Of a stretch of 15,840 bases of DNA, positions 7,583 through 13,310 are shown piece by piece. The stretch comes from Pseudomonadota bacterium. Its GTDB lineage: Bacteria > Pseudomonadota > Gammaproteobacteria > Burkholderiales > Ferrovaceae. Within the stretch, counting starts at the first letter, position 1. Every line of letters begins with the position of its first letter. The stretch lies in NCBI GenBank assembly GCA_021805725.1, contig JAJZEH010000002.1, forward strand, positions 1 through 15,840, written 5' to 3'. The translations under genes were made by a program, and so were the position numbers. A model generated the notes under the pieces. That model ran no database searches. It saw only the letters and a list, made by a program, of their open reading frames with translations, and was not told where the DNA came from.

Positions 7583-8206
7583 GTGATTTCATTTGCAAGC
7601 TGGTCTGTACTGACCGTGGATTTTTTGATCGTCCTGCACCTTTCACTCGCCGGGGTGGCGCTGGCGGCCTTGTTGCACCTCGTCAATGCGCGCTGGCGAT
7701 TTGATATCCGTTATATTTCAGTGGCCTTTTTTTCGCTTTATCCCCTGGCTTTCGTCCTGCTGCTGGTTTTGTTGTTTGGCGGCAGCATGACCTTCCCCTG
7801 GGTGGGATCTTTCGAAAAATTGCCGCGATGGAACAACCTTCCCTTTCTGGCGACGCGCGAAATACTGGCGTTGATCCTGATGGGCCTCCTTTATGGAGCA
7901 TTCATCAAGCTGCAGCGCGTGTCCGATGAGTCTGCCGAAAACATGAGCCGGTTTAAAACGGTAGCTGCAATCGTACCGTTTGCGCATGTCCTCTATGTCA
8001 GCCTGGTTTCATGGGATTTTGAAATGACGCTGCTTCCCAACTGGGAAAGCTCCATGTACGCCATCAATCATATCGTCAGTGTTTCAGGAATGTATCTGTC
8101 CATGTTGGTGCTGCTGTTGTTTCTGCTGGATAAAACCTGCTGGATAAAACAGCATCCTTCATCAATCCGCCCAAAGCCTATATATACAACTACCTCGCAC
8201 AGATGA
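7583..8206 (+). CDS. actF: ActF 5' part: second quinone-binding membrane subunit, truncated by frameshift
   Basis: A 207-aa reading frame covering about five transmembrane helices of ActF, an NrfD-family paralogue of ActC. The GTG at 7583 is chosen because GGAGAG lies at 7571-7576, six bases upstream. The phrase WDFEMTLLPNWESSMYAINHIVS matches the ActF loop-helix region. True ActF sequence runs to FLLDKT. A tandem 14-bp duplication (8123-8150) then shifts the frame and adds about 25 unrelated residues before TGA at 8204-8206. Removing one copy restores a single frame from 7583 to 8601 (334 aa) that reads FINPPKAYIYNYLAQMMLG across the junction. Either the gene is inactive in this strain, or the halves work as separate chains, or the duplication is an assembly or sequencing error. 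Confidence 0.85.
   Translation: MISFASWSVLTVDFLIVLHLSLAGVALAALLHLVNARWRFDIRYISVAFFSLYPLAFVLLLVLLFGGSMTFPWVGSFEKLPRWNNLPFLATREILALILMGLLYGAFIKLQRVSDESAENMSRFKTVAAIVPFAHVLYVSLVSWDFEMTLLPNWESSMYAINHIVSVSGMYLSMLVLLLFLLDKTCWIKQHPSSIRPKPIYTTTSHR
8123..8150 (+). repeat. Perfect 14-bp tandem duplication inside actF
   Basis: CTGCTGGATAAAAC occurs twice back to back, at 8123-8136 and 8137-8150, with no mismatch. Fourteen is not a multiple of three, so the duplication shifts the actF reading frame by +2. Deleting one copy in silico joins the two ActF halves in frame. Perfect identity suggests the event is recent, unstable or artefactual. Confidence 0.95.
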
Positions 8207-8601
8207 TGCTGGGCTTCACCATTTTGTGGATCTACACGTTTTTTGCCCAGTACCTCATCATCTGGTACGCCAACTTTTCGGATGAAACGGAGCGGATCTG
8301 GAGAATGCAGGATGGTCCCTATGGGGCCCTGTTCTGGACTTTCTTTGCGCTCAAGTTCGTCGTCCCGTTCCCGATACTGGCCATCCGTTTTAGCCGGCAC
8401 AACCCCAATGTGATCGCGGCTGTGGCCATATCGATCGTACTGGGAACCTGGATAGAACGATATACCTGGATATCGGGAACCTACCCGTCTTCCCATATGC
8501 CCATGTCCAGCCTCTTTGACATCGGCGTGACCATTCTTGTTTTTGGTGCGGCTGTTGCAATTTTGAGGGCAAAATTGCGACGCGGACTGCTGATTCGATA
8601 A
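8203..8601 (+). CDS. actF: ActF 3' part, separated by the frameshift
   Basis: A 132-aa frame with about four transmembrane helices: MMLGFTILWIYTFFAQYLIIWY, the GALFWTFFALKF region, the IVLGTWIERYTW region, and a last one at about 105-122. It is the C-terminal half of ActF. IWYANFSDET and the IERYTWI motif correspond to the ActC/ActF pattern of a helix followed by WLER/WIER. The first ATG (8203) overlaps the TGA of the 5' part as ATGA, so re-initiation by termination-coupled ribosomes is physically possible. No Shine-Dalgarno sequence stands out upstream. The peptide linking the two halves would be missing if they were made separately. It is the last gene of the act operon. The next promoter begins 18 bases after the stop. 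Confidence 0.8.
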   Translation: MMLGFTILWIYTFFAQYLIIWYANFSDETERIWRMQDGPYGALFWTFFALKFVVPFPILAIRFSRHNPNVIAAVAISIVLGTWIERYTWISGTYPSSHMPMSSLFDIGVTILVFGAAVAILRAKLRRGLLIR

Positions 8602-8618
8602 TTGTGCTGTAAAGCTGG

Positions 8619-8647
8619 TTGAAATGCGTGGGTGATGCTGGTATAAA
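8619..8647 (+). promoter_or_regulatory. Strong sigma70-type promoter for the oxidase operon
   Basis: TTGAAA at 8619-8624, a 17-base spacer, and TATAAA at 8642-8647 with TGG immediately before it (extended -10). Each hexamer matches five of six consensus bases at the ideal spacing. Transcription would start near 8654, giving a leader of about 163 nt before the first gene at 8817. It marks the oxidase genes as independently transcribed from the act operon. Confidence 0.7.
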
Positions 8648-8733
8648 GGGGAAAAACATGGGGGCAAATAACCCCCAGACAGAGGGGGGTCCTCTGGAAC
8701 CAATCTAAAGAAGATACGTGGCTGTCCTGCATA

Positions 8734-8753
8734 TTCACCAAAATATTGGTGAA
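8734..8753. repeat. Perfect 8-bp inverted repeat, candidate operator or leader hairpin
   Basis: TTCACCAA, spacer AATA, TTGGTGAA. The left half recurs as TTCACCAAA at 8792-8800, 58 bases downstream and seven bases before the G-run at the start codon. The symmetry and its place between promoter and first gene suggest a regulator site or RNA switch element. Confidence 0.5.
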
Positions 8754-8806
8754 AGCCGTGGATTTTTGTTATTTGCAACTTGTAATAAAGCTTCACCAAA
8801 TTCATA

Positions 8807-8816
8807 GGGGGGGGGG
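8807..8816 (+). promoter_or_regulatory. Ten-G homopolymer abutting the start codon (ribosome binding site)
   Basis: A run of ten G directly touches the ATG at 8817 and is the only Shine-Dalgarno-like sequence for that gene. Length changes in such a run would alter ribosome binding. A similar nine-base run (C303-C311, G on the coding strand) lies in the ribosome binding site of the divergent cytochrome gene. Confidence 0.6.
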
Positions 8817-9101
8817 ATGCAGAAAAAGCAGAAAAAATCGATCGCAACGCGTGGCTTCTGGCTGATGATCGTTGGCGGCATGCTAACCGGCATGGGAAAT
8901 GGCAGTGTATTCGGCGCAACGCTGATGTGCTTTCTGGGTCGTGGTAAATTCGCAGATTGGGGCGGCTGGATGGGGTTGGCCTACAACCCCGTGACATTCA
9001 CCGGTTTCATTGACTGGTGCATGCTCGTATTCGGCTTTGCCTACGTGGGCATTCTTGCCATTGCCTTCAAGCGTCACGATGCGATAGAAAACGTGGCCTG
9101 A
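8817..9101 (+). CDS. Small two-helix membrane protein, first gene of the oxidase operon (unknown)
   Basis: A 94-aa protein that I do not recognise. It has a lysine-rich N-terminus (MQKKQKKS), one hydrophobic segment at about 14-40 and a second at about 62-85, and a short polar end. The segment between them is glycine- and tryptophan-rich (FADWGGWMGLAYNP). The ATG directly follows the G10 run and a structured leader. Expression with the ccoN-like gene suggests an accessory subunit or assembly factor for the oxidase (inference from position). There are no heme or metal motifs; the two cysteines (38 and 68) are isolated. Confidence 0.75.
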   Translation: MQKKQKKSIATRGFWLMIVGGMLTGMGNGSVFGATLMCFLGRGKFADWGGWMGLAYNPVTFTGFIDWCMLVFGFAYVGILAIAFKRHDAIENVA

Positions 9102-9150
9102 GCGGGCAAATCGTCGTTTACAAGAAACAATAATAGGAGCGGAAGTCACC

Positions 9151-9246
9151 ATGCTAAATATGATTGCCGGAGCATTTGGAATCGCCTTGGCCTTCTCGAG
9201 CATGTACCTGTCGTGGTACATCCTCATGCCGCGTAAAAGAAAATAA
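9151..9246 (+). CDS. 31-aa single-helix membrane microprotein in oxidase operon
   Basis: The ORF starts MLNMIAGAFGIALAFSSMYL and ends in the basic tail MPRKRK, so it has one transmembrane helix with a positive C-terminus. The ribosome binding region TAGGAGCGGAAG lies 5-16 bases upstream. It lies between the 94-aa protein and ccoN, where small single-helix subunits (CcoQ/CcoM type) occur in other cbb3 operons. The sequence is too short to assign by family. The ribosome binding site, charge distribution and placement support it as a real gene. Confidence 0.6.
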   Translation: MLNMIAGAFGIALAFSSMYLSWYILMPRKRK

Positions 9247-9344
9247 ATCTGGCTTGCGCCGTCCATAAAGAGGCTCGGGCAAGCTAAATAATTTCAAAAT
9301 CGTCTTATAGTGATGTAGTTAGAGCGAGTTGAGGGGGGTCCAAA

Positions 9345-10751
9345 ATGCTCAAATATTTGATGGCCAGAAACGAGGACATCCCGCCAGGATCATCGGCGGT
9401 GTACTGGGGTTTTTCAGCAATTGTCTGGTTTGTCATCGGTACCGGGCTGGGTGCATTCAATGCAGCCAAGCTTGCGTTTCCCGATTTCGTAACCGGCCTG
9501 GAGTTTCTGTCGTTTGGCCACATGCGCCAGGTGCACGTGATGGCCGTGATTTTCGGCTGGATTTCCATGGCCTTTGGTATGGCCATGATGTACATCACGC
9601 CTGCCTTGGGGAACACCAAGCTCTGGTCTGAAAAACTGGGTCTGTGGAACGCCTTCCTCTGGAATGTGGGCCTGTCCCTGGGGTTGACCGTACTGTGGTG
9701 GGGGATGAACTCTGGTCGTGAATACTCCGACTTCCCCTGGTTCATCGATCTCTACATCCTGTGCTTCATGTGTATTCCGTTGGGTATCAACGTCTGGATG
9801 ACCATCATCCATCGCAAAACCCAGGGGATTTACACCACCAACTGGTTCTTTGCTGCGGGCACGTTCATGATCTCCATTGTGCTGATCGTGGGCAACCTGC
9901 CGGAATACTTCCATCTGACGGGGTTGACCGAAGCCTACCTGACCTGGTGGAACGCACATAACATCCTGGGCTTGTGGATTACGCCAGTGGCCGCTGCCAT
10001 TGCCTATTACACCATTCCCAAGGTGACCGGTAACCCGCTGTATTCGCACCGCATTGGTCACCTGCACTTCTGGTCCGTGGTGGTGTTCTATTCCACACCC
10101 GCTGCGCACCATCTGATGTCGGCTCCCCTGCCGGAGTGGCTCAAGTCCTTTGCTTCTGTGGAAGGCGTGCTGATTCTGGTACCGGCCATCGCTTTCGTGT
10201 CCAACATCCTGATGACCATGCAGGGCAAGTGGAACATGTTCGTGGAAAACCTGGAAATTCGCTTCACGGTGACGGGCTGCCTGATGGCCATTCCCCTGAA
10301 CATGCAAGGCGGCTTCCAGCAGACCCGTGCCATCAACTGGTACATCCACGGCACGGGCTGGATTGTTGCTCACGCCCACCTGGCGCTTCTGGGCTTCTCC
10401 ACCTTCCTGGAAGTGGCTGCAGTTTACCTGGGCATGCAAACCATCATGAAGCGCAAGCTCTGGTCCCTGACGCTGGGCAACATCCACTTCTGGTTCCTGC
10501 TGATCGGCTTCACCACCTACTGGGTTTCCATGACGATTGCTGGCCTGATTCAGGGCGCTGGCAAGATCTACGAAGTGCCCTACATCGATGTGGTGATTGC
10601 TGAACACCCCTACATGATTGCCCGTTGGTTGGGTGGTTCCCTGGTATTCACGGGTAACTGCTTCTGGCTATTCAACATGTGGATGACTGCGCGTGCCGGA
10701 ACGGTGATTCCGCAAGGACGCATGCCCCATGAACTGGCCTACGAACGCTAA
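9345..10751 (+). CDS. ccoN: C-family heme-copper oxidase catalytic subunit, CcoN-like
   Basis: A 468-aa protein with about twelve transmembrane helices. Ligand positions match cbb3 CcoN: His64 in MRQVHVMAVIF (low-spin heme), His205 in WWNAHN (CuB), and His255-His256 in STPAAHH (CuB). His343 and His345 in VAHAHLALLG bind the high-spin and second low-spin heme sites. Tyr249 lies six residues before His255, as does the cross-linked active-site tyrosine of cbb3 oxidases. All three CuB histidines and this tyrosine point to oxygen reduction rather than NO reduction. It differs from textbook CcoN at many motif positions (for example HHLMSAPLPEW instead of HHLHYTALPDW), so it belongs to a divergent branch. 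GAGGGGGG lies eight bases before ATG 9345. It is followed 26 bases later by a ccoO-like gene. Confidence 0.9.
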   Translation: MLKYLMARNEDIPPGSSAVYWGFSAIVWFVIGTGLGAFNAAKLAFPDFVTGLEFLSFGHMRQVHVMAVIFGWISMAFGMAMMYITPALGNTKLWSEKLGLWNAFLWNVGLSLGLTVLWWGMNSGREYSDFPWFIDLYILCFMCIPLGINVWMTIIHRKTQGIYTTNWFFAAGTFMISIVLIVGNLPEYFHLTGLTEAYLTWWNAHNILGLWITPVAAAIAYYTIPKVTGNPLYSHRIGHLHFWSVVVFYSTPAAHHLMSAPLPEWLKSFASVEGVLILVPAIAFVSNILMTMQGKWNMFVENLEIRFTVTGCLMAIPLNMQGGFQQTRAINWYIHGTGWIVAHAHLALLGFSTFLEVAAVYLGMQTIMKRKLWSLTLGNIHFWFLLIGFTTYWVSMTIAGLIQGAGKIYEVPYIDVVIAEHPYMIARWLGGSLVFTGNCFWLFNMWMTARAGTVIPQGRMPHELAYER

Positions 10752-10777
10752 GCCGACGGAATAATCAGGAGACCAGC

Positions 10778-11719
10778 ATGAATTTTAGAGAATATAAAAT
10801 TGGTAGCCGCTTTTTCGCCCTGGCACTTGGCGGTTCCATGACCATCACGCTGTTTATGCCCAGCCTGGACATCGGTTCGGTGAGCGCAACGGAAATTGCC
10901 ATGGACAAGCAGCTCTGGGCTGGCCACGAAAGTGGTTTCAGCCTGGAAGATCCGTTGTTGTTGGGTTGGCACAAGCCTTACAAGGTGCTGTTGAAGGCCG
11001 ACCCCAAGACCGGGCAGCCCATGGATCCCACTTATGCCTACGTGTATGAGAAGGGCACGCCGTTTCCGGGGGGCATTCTGCACCCGGACAATCTGGGCCC
11101 GGCCGCCAAGAAGCTCAGCATCGACAAGGGCCACATTCTTGAAGCCAACAAGAATGTGGGTGCGGTGTTCATGGTCAAGTCGGACGAGCACAAGCAGTAC
11201 TACATTGAGAACGCCTCGGCCACAATGGGCTGGACGCCAGAGGGCGTCCTGAAAACGGCGGGAGATGAAAATACGCAACATGCCGCTGCCGGCAAGTCCC
11301 TGTTTGTGCGTGAAGGCTGCTGGTGGTGTCACACCCTGTTGCCGGAGCAAACGCAGGATTGGCAGGTCTTCGGTGCACCCCCGATGCTGGGTGACTTCAA
11401 CGGAGAATCACCCACGGCTTTTGGTTCGGACCGCAAGGCACCGGACATCCTTCATGTGGCCTCGCGCAACGCTTCCAAGGAATGGATGATGTTGCACTTC
11501 TTCAATCCTCGTCTGGTGCAGCCGCATTCCATCATGCCCCGCTTCGATTATCTTTGGGGTCCTGTGGATGCGAGCGGCAAAAAGATTGACTTTGCCAAAT
11601 GGCGTGCGGAGTACAACGAATATCGCGAAGGCAAGCGCATCACCCCTCCCGAGGTGCCGATGTACGCCAGCAACAGCGAAATCCGCAACCTGATCGACTT
11701 TGTGATGAATTTGAAGTAA
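10778..11719 (+). CDS. ccoO: CcoO-like membrane-anchored monoheme cytochrome c with a large insertion
   Basis: A 313-aa protein. It has an N-terminal hydrophobic anchor at about 12-30 and one heme motif CWWCH at 181-185, in the CcoO-like context GKSLFVREGCWWCHTLLPEQ. A likely distal Met253 lies in NPRLVQPHSIMPRFDYL, which corresponds to NPR..VPESNMP in CcoO. SDRKAPDILHVASR also aligns with the CcoO stretch KRTGPDLARVGGRY. In standard CcoO (about 200 aa) the heme lies some 60-70 residues from the N-terminus. Here about 110 extra residues (roughly 45-165) sit between the anchor and the heme domain. They contain no cysteine, so they do not add a heme. CAGGAGA precedes ATG 10778. It would relay electrons to the CcoN hemes on the periplasmic face. 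Confidence 0.85.
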   Translation: MNFREYKIGSRFFALALGGSMTITLFMPSLDIGSVSATEIAMDKQLWAGHESGFSLEDPLLLGWHKPYKVLLKADPKTGQPMDPTYAYVYEKGTPFPGGILHPDNLGPAAKKLSIDKGHILEANKNVGAVFMVKSDEHKQYYIENASATMGWTPEGVLKTAGDENTQHAAAGKSLFVREGCWWCHTLLPEQTQDWQVFGAPPMLGDFNGESPTAFGSDRKAPDILHVASRNASKEWMMLHFFNPRLVQPHSIMPRFDYLWGPVDASGKKIDFAKWRAEYNEYREGKRITPPEVPMYASNSEIRNLIDFVMNLK

Positions 11720-11740
11720 TCGGGCAAGCTCAGGAAACAA

Positions 11741-11778
11741 GACTGTTCGGGCTGCAGCATCAGGCAGCTCGAACAGTC
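11741..11778 (+). other. Long intercistronic hairpin between ccoO-like gene and next gene
   Basis: GACTGTTCGGGCTGC (11741-11755) pairs with GCAGCTCGAACAGTC (11764-11778) around an eight-base loop. The stem is 15 bp in RNA, counting one G-U pair. There is no T-tract, so it is not a standard terminator. Such stems often set mRNA cleavage points or stabilise the upstream message and so tune subunit ratios (inference). Confidence 0.6.
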
Positions 11779-11803
11779 AACCAAACGAGGGGAGATCTGA
11801 AAA

Positions 11804-12430
11804 ATGTCATGGAAAATGGATGCACCGATGGTGACGTTGAGTGATGACGCCACCACACTTAAAAATGAAGCCCTGTGGGAAAAGGAAGATCTGGGCGGCT
11901 TGACTGAAGACAACAATCCTATTCCCAAGCCGGTCATCTGGCTCGTGCTACTGACTGTCATTACGGCATTTCTCGTCACGGCGCCACTGTGGGGACAGCG
12001 CCCCACTGCAGCGCTGTATCAGTCCTATGTGGACTCCATGGACAAGCCTGAAGTACTGGCTGCCAAAGATGACGATGAAGCCATGAAAATGATCGTGGCC
12101 ATGAACAAGGGCACCAGCAATGATGCCTTGTTGGAGCGTCATCCGTTAACCATGGATGATCTGCGCATGATCAAGGATCAGGTCAAGGCCCTGGAGGCCA
12201 AGGGCGTGGACATGAGGGATTACACCGTCGTGGGCAACCACGTGGTCGTGGCCAACTTTGAAGGCAACTACCGCCCTGATGGCACGCGGATTCGCCAGCA
12301 GCCCTGGTGGGACAAGGGTTACACCATTGACCTGTTTTATCTGTCCTATTTCTTCCTGGCGGTTTTCCTGATCGTCAAGCGCTTGCCGCCGACCACCTGG
12401 CAACCGCGTCATGGTCACGGCAGCCACTGA
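11804..12430 (+). CDS. Heme-free protein with CcoP/FixP N-terminal-like helix
   Basis: A 208-aa protein with two transmembrane helices at about 43-63 and 174-192 and a soluble domain between them. Residues 33-63 (LTEDNNPIPKPVIWLVLLTV onward) resemble the N-terminal anchor of CcoP/FixP, where a DNNLPRWWLW-type motif precedes the helix. The protein has no cysteine at all, so it cannot hold the c-type hemes of CcoP. The loop is acidic and basic with no motif I recognise, and the C-terminus is histidine-rich (RHGHGSH). GAGGGGAG lies nine bases before ATG 11804; ATG 11816 is an alternative start. Its place after ccoN and ccoO is where ccoP would be expected, so it may be the third oxidase subunit stripped of cytochrome function (inference). 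The similarity is short and needs a profile search. Confidence 0.65.
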   Translation: MSWKMDAPMVTLSDDATTLKNEALWEKEDLGGLTEDNNPIPKPVIWLVLLTVITAFLVTAPLWGQRPTAALYQSYVDSMDKPEVLAAKDDDEAMKMIVAMNKGTSNDALLERHPLTMDDLRMIKDQVKALEAKGVDMRDYTVVGNHVVVANFEGNYRPDGTRIRQQPWWDKGYTIDLFYLSYFFLAVFLIVKRLPPTTWQPRHGHGSH

Positions 12431-12459
12431 AAACTTACGACGGATACGAGGAGTACGAC

Positions 12460-12567
12460 ATGATTGAACTGGATTACGGCCCTCTGGCCATGCTGTTGCC
12501 CATCAGCATCGTTTTTATTGCACCGTTCATCTACAGTTTTTTTGTAGATAACTTCGACAAGAAATAA
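12460..12567 (+). CDS. 35-aa single-helix membrane microprotein, last gene of oxidase operon
   Basis: The peptide begins MIELDYGPLAMLLPISIV, continues with one hydrophobic helix and ends FVDNFDKK. GAGGAG at 12448-12453 lies six bases before the ATG, a good ribosome binding site. It sits 29 bases after the preceding gene and just before a strong terminator, so it is in the right place to be the operon's last gene. Its size resembles CcoQ-type small subunits, but I cannot assign it by sequence. Confidence 0.7.
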   Translation: MIELDYGPLAMLLPISIVFIAPFIYSFFVDNFDKK

Positions 12568-12593
12568 CGAACAGATCAAGGCGGTAAGCAATG

Positions 12594-12628
12594 ACATGCC
12601 ACACCTGACGGTGTGGCATGTGTTTTTT
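12594..12628 (+). terminator. Strong intrinsic terminator ending the oxidase operon
   Basis: A perfect 12-bp stem ACATGCCACACC/GGTGTGGCATGT (12594-12605 and 12610-12621) with loop TGAC is followed by G and six T (12623-12628). All elements of a Rho-independent terminator are present, 26 bases after the last microprotein stop. Confidence 0.93.
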
Positions 12629-12632
12629 GAGC

Positions 12633-12661
12633 TTGATGCACGTCACTGGAAAAGCCATCAT
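12633..12661 (+). promoter_or_regulatory. Possible weak promoter after the terminator
   Basis: TTGATG (12633-12638) and CATCAT (12656-12661) are 17 bases apart. Each matches four of six sigma70 consensus bases. A promoter is expected here because a strong terminator lies just upstream. The sequence match is modest. Confidence 0.3.
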
Positions 12662-12707
12662 CATCGATTCATTTTTTATGGGCATCTTCCGAAATGCGTT
12701 CTCTGGA

Positions 12708-12971
12708 ATGCTGGTCAGTGCAGAGACATCCGCCAAGGTAGATCTCAGCATTGAGAGCATGCGCAGTCAGCGCTTCGGCGTTGGTGTGTTTATTTTCCTC
12801 ATGATCGGTATACTGGTCTTCTGCGGCATCATCTATATCGTCGCTCGCGGAAAGCATGCGCCCAAGCACATGAAAACAGGCGAAAAAATGATGTTTGGCG
12901 CCATCATCATGGGGGTCGTGGTCGCCGTCATTTTTGGCGCCACGCAGATGTTGTCAGGAGTTCTGTTCTAG
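12708..12971 (+). CDS. Small two-helix membrane protein (unknown), start uncertain
   Basis: From ATG 12708 the protein has 87 residues: a polar N-terminus (VSAETSAKVDLSIESMRSQR), a helix at about 22-45, a basic loop (RGKHAPKHMKTGEK), and a second helix at about 60-85. I do not recognise the family. In-frame ATGs at 12636 and 12678 would lengthen the N-terminus by 24 or 10 residues. None of the three has a good Shine-Dalgarno; CTGGA just before 12708 is the best available. The frame can also be opened at 12618, but that lies inside the terminator. It stands alone between a strong terminator and a weaker one. An oxidase accessory role is possible from position only. Confidence 0.65.
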   Translation: MLVSAETSAKVDLSIESMRSQRFGVGVFIFLMIGILVFCGIIYIVARGKHAPKHMKTGEKMMFGAIIMGVVVAVIFGATQMLSGVLF

Positions 12972-12997
12972 GCATGGGTTGAACCATACCTTTTTTT
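12971..12997 (+). terminator. Weak intrinsic terminator candidate
   Basis: GGCATGG (12971-12977) and CCATACC (12984-12990) form a seven-base stem with one mismatch around GTTGAA. Seven T follow (12991-12997). The stem is short, so termination would be partial. It starts at the last base of the preceding stop codon. Confidence 0.4.
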
Positions 12998-13034
12998 GTC
13001 ACTCCAACGCTTCGGTTGAAAGGGGAGATACGCT

Positions 13035-13310
13035 ATGAATTATCTGGATTCTCTGGGAGATGGATGGACCATCTATCTCTGGCTGGTGGTGGGTGCACTG
13101 ATCATTGCGGCCAGCATCTACGGCATTCGCTGGGCGTCGCGCAATGAGCAGTTTGATGAGGACATCAAGTATCTGGTTTTCACCGAGTCCGACAAGAACA
13201 AAATGGCTCCAGAGGAATACGCGAAGAGCCGGCAGGTACTGAGCGATCAGAGAGCCAGTCGCGAGCGTGTGCTCAAGCAGCAGGAAGAGGAGCGCAACCG
13301 GGCAGCATGA
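13035..13310 (+). CDS. CcoS/FixS-like single-helix protein with charged coiled-coil tail
   Basis: A 91-aa protein with one helix at about 12-33, then WASRNEQFDEDIKYLVFTESD. That segment resembles the cbb3 assembly protein CcoS/FixS, where a helix is followed by a QFDDLEG..RIL.D-type motif. CcoS proteins are about 50-60 residues. This one carries an extra, strongly charged and probably helical tail (about 58-91, rich in E, K, R and Q). GGGGAG lies before ATG 13035. CcoS is needed to put heme b and copper into CcoN, which would fit the neighbouring oxidase. The resemblance covers about 20 residues only, so the function is tentative. It overlaps the next gene by an ATGA junction. Confidence 0.6.
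   Translation: MNYLDSLGDGWTIYLWLVVGALIIAASIYGIRWASRNEQFDEDIKYLVFTESDKNKMAPEEYAKSRQVLSDQRASRERVLKQQEEERNRAA

Larger units (their letters stand above)
8654..8816 (+). promoter_or_regulatory. Structured 5' leader of the oxidase operon
   Basis: The leader contains a TGGGGG/CCCCCA hairpin (8659-8677), a CAGAGG/CCTCTG hairpin (8680-8696) and a perfect TTCACCAA/TTGGTGAA hairpin (8734-8753). A second copy of TTCACCAAA at 8792-8800 could pair instead with the TTGGTGAA arm, just before the ribosome binding site. The C5 run at 8672-8676 could also pair with the G10 at 8807-8816. None of the hairpins is followed by a T-tract, so they are not simple terminators. Regulation by alternative pairing is inference. 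The 20-bp inverted repeat could equally be a DNA operator. Confidence 0.45.

Noticed and set aside
8659..8677. TGGGGG/CCCCCA hairpin as a terminator for the act operon
   Set aside because: It has no T-tract and lies downstream of a strong promoter, so it is more likely part of the oxidase leader.
8068..8997. A 309-aa minus-strand open frame spanning the actF end and the oxidase leader
   Set aside because: It is antisense to actF, to the promoter and to the first oxidase-operon gene, is low in recognisable motifs and has no good ribosome binding site. The plus-strand features explain the region better.
9306..9311. TATAGT as a -10 element for an internal ccoN promoter
   Set aside because: The hexamer is good, but no -35-like sequence lies 16-18 bases upstream.
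9414..10607. A 397-aa open frame on the minus strand
   Set aside because: It lies exactly opposite the ccoN-like gene, has a histidine/glutamine-rich composition with no domain, and is explained by codon bias of the plus-strand gene.
9345..10751. NO reductase (NorB-type) instead of an oxygen reductase
   Set aside because: The three CuB histidines and the tyrosine six residues before the HH pair are present. NorB-type enzymes lack that tyrosine and carry extra glutamates near FeB. The downstream gene is CcoO-like rather than NorC-like.
12618..12707. Starting the two-helix protein at 12618
   Set aside because: That start lies inside the stem of the strong terminator and would be absent from a transcript that begins after it.
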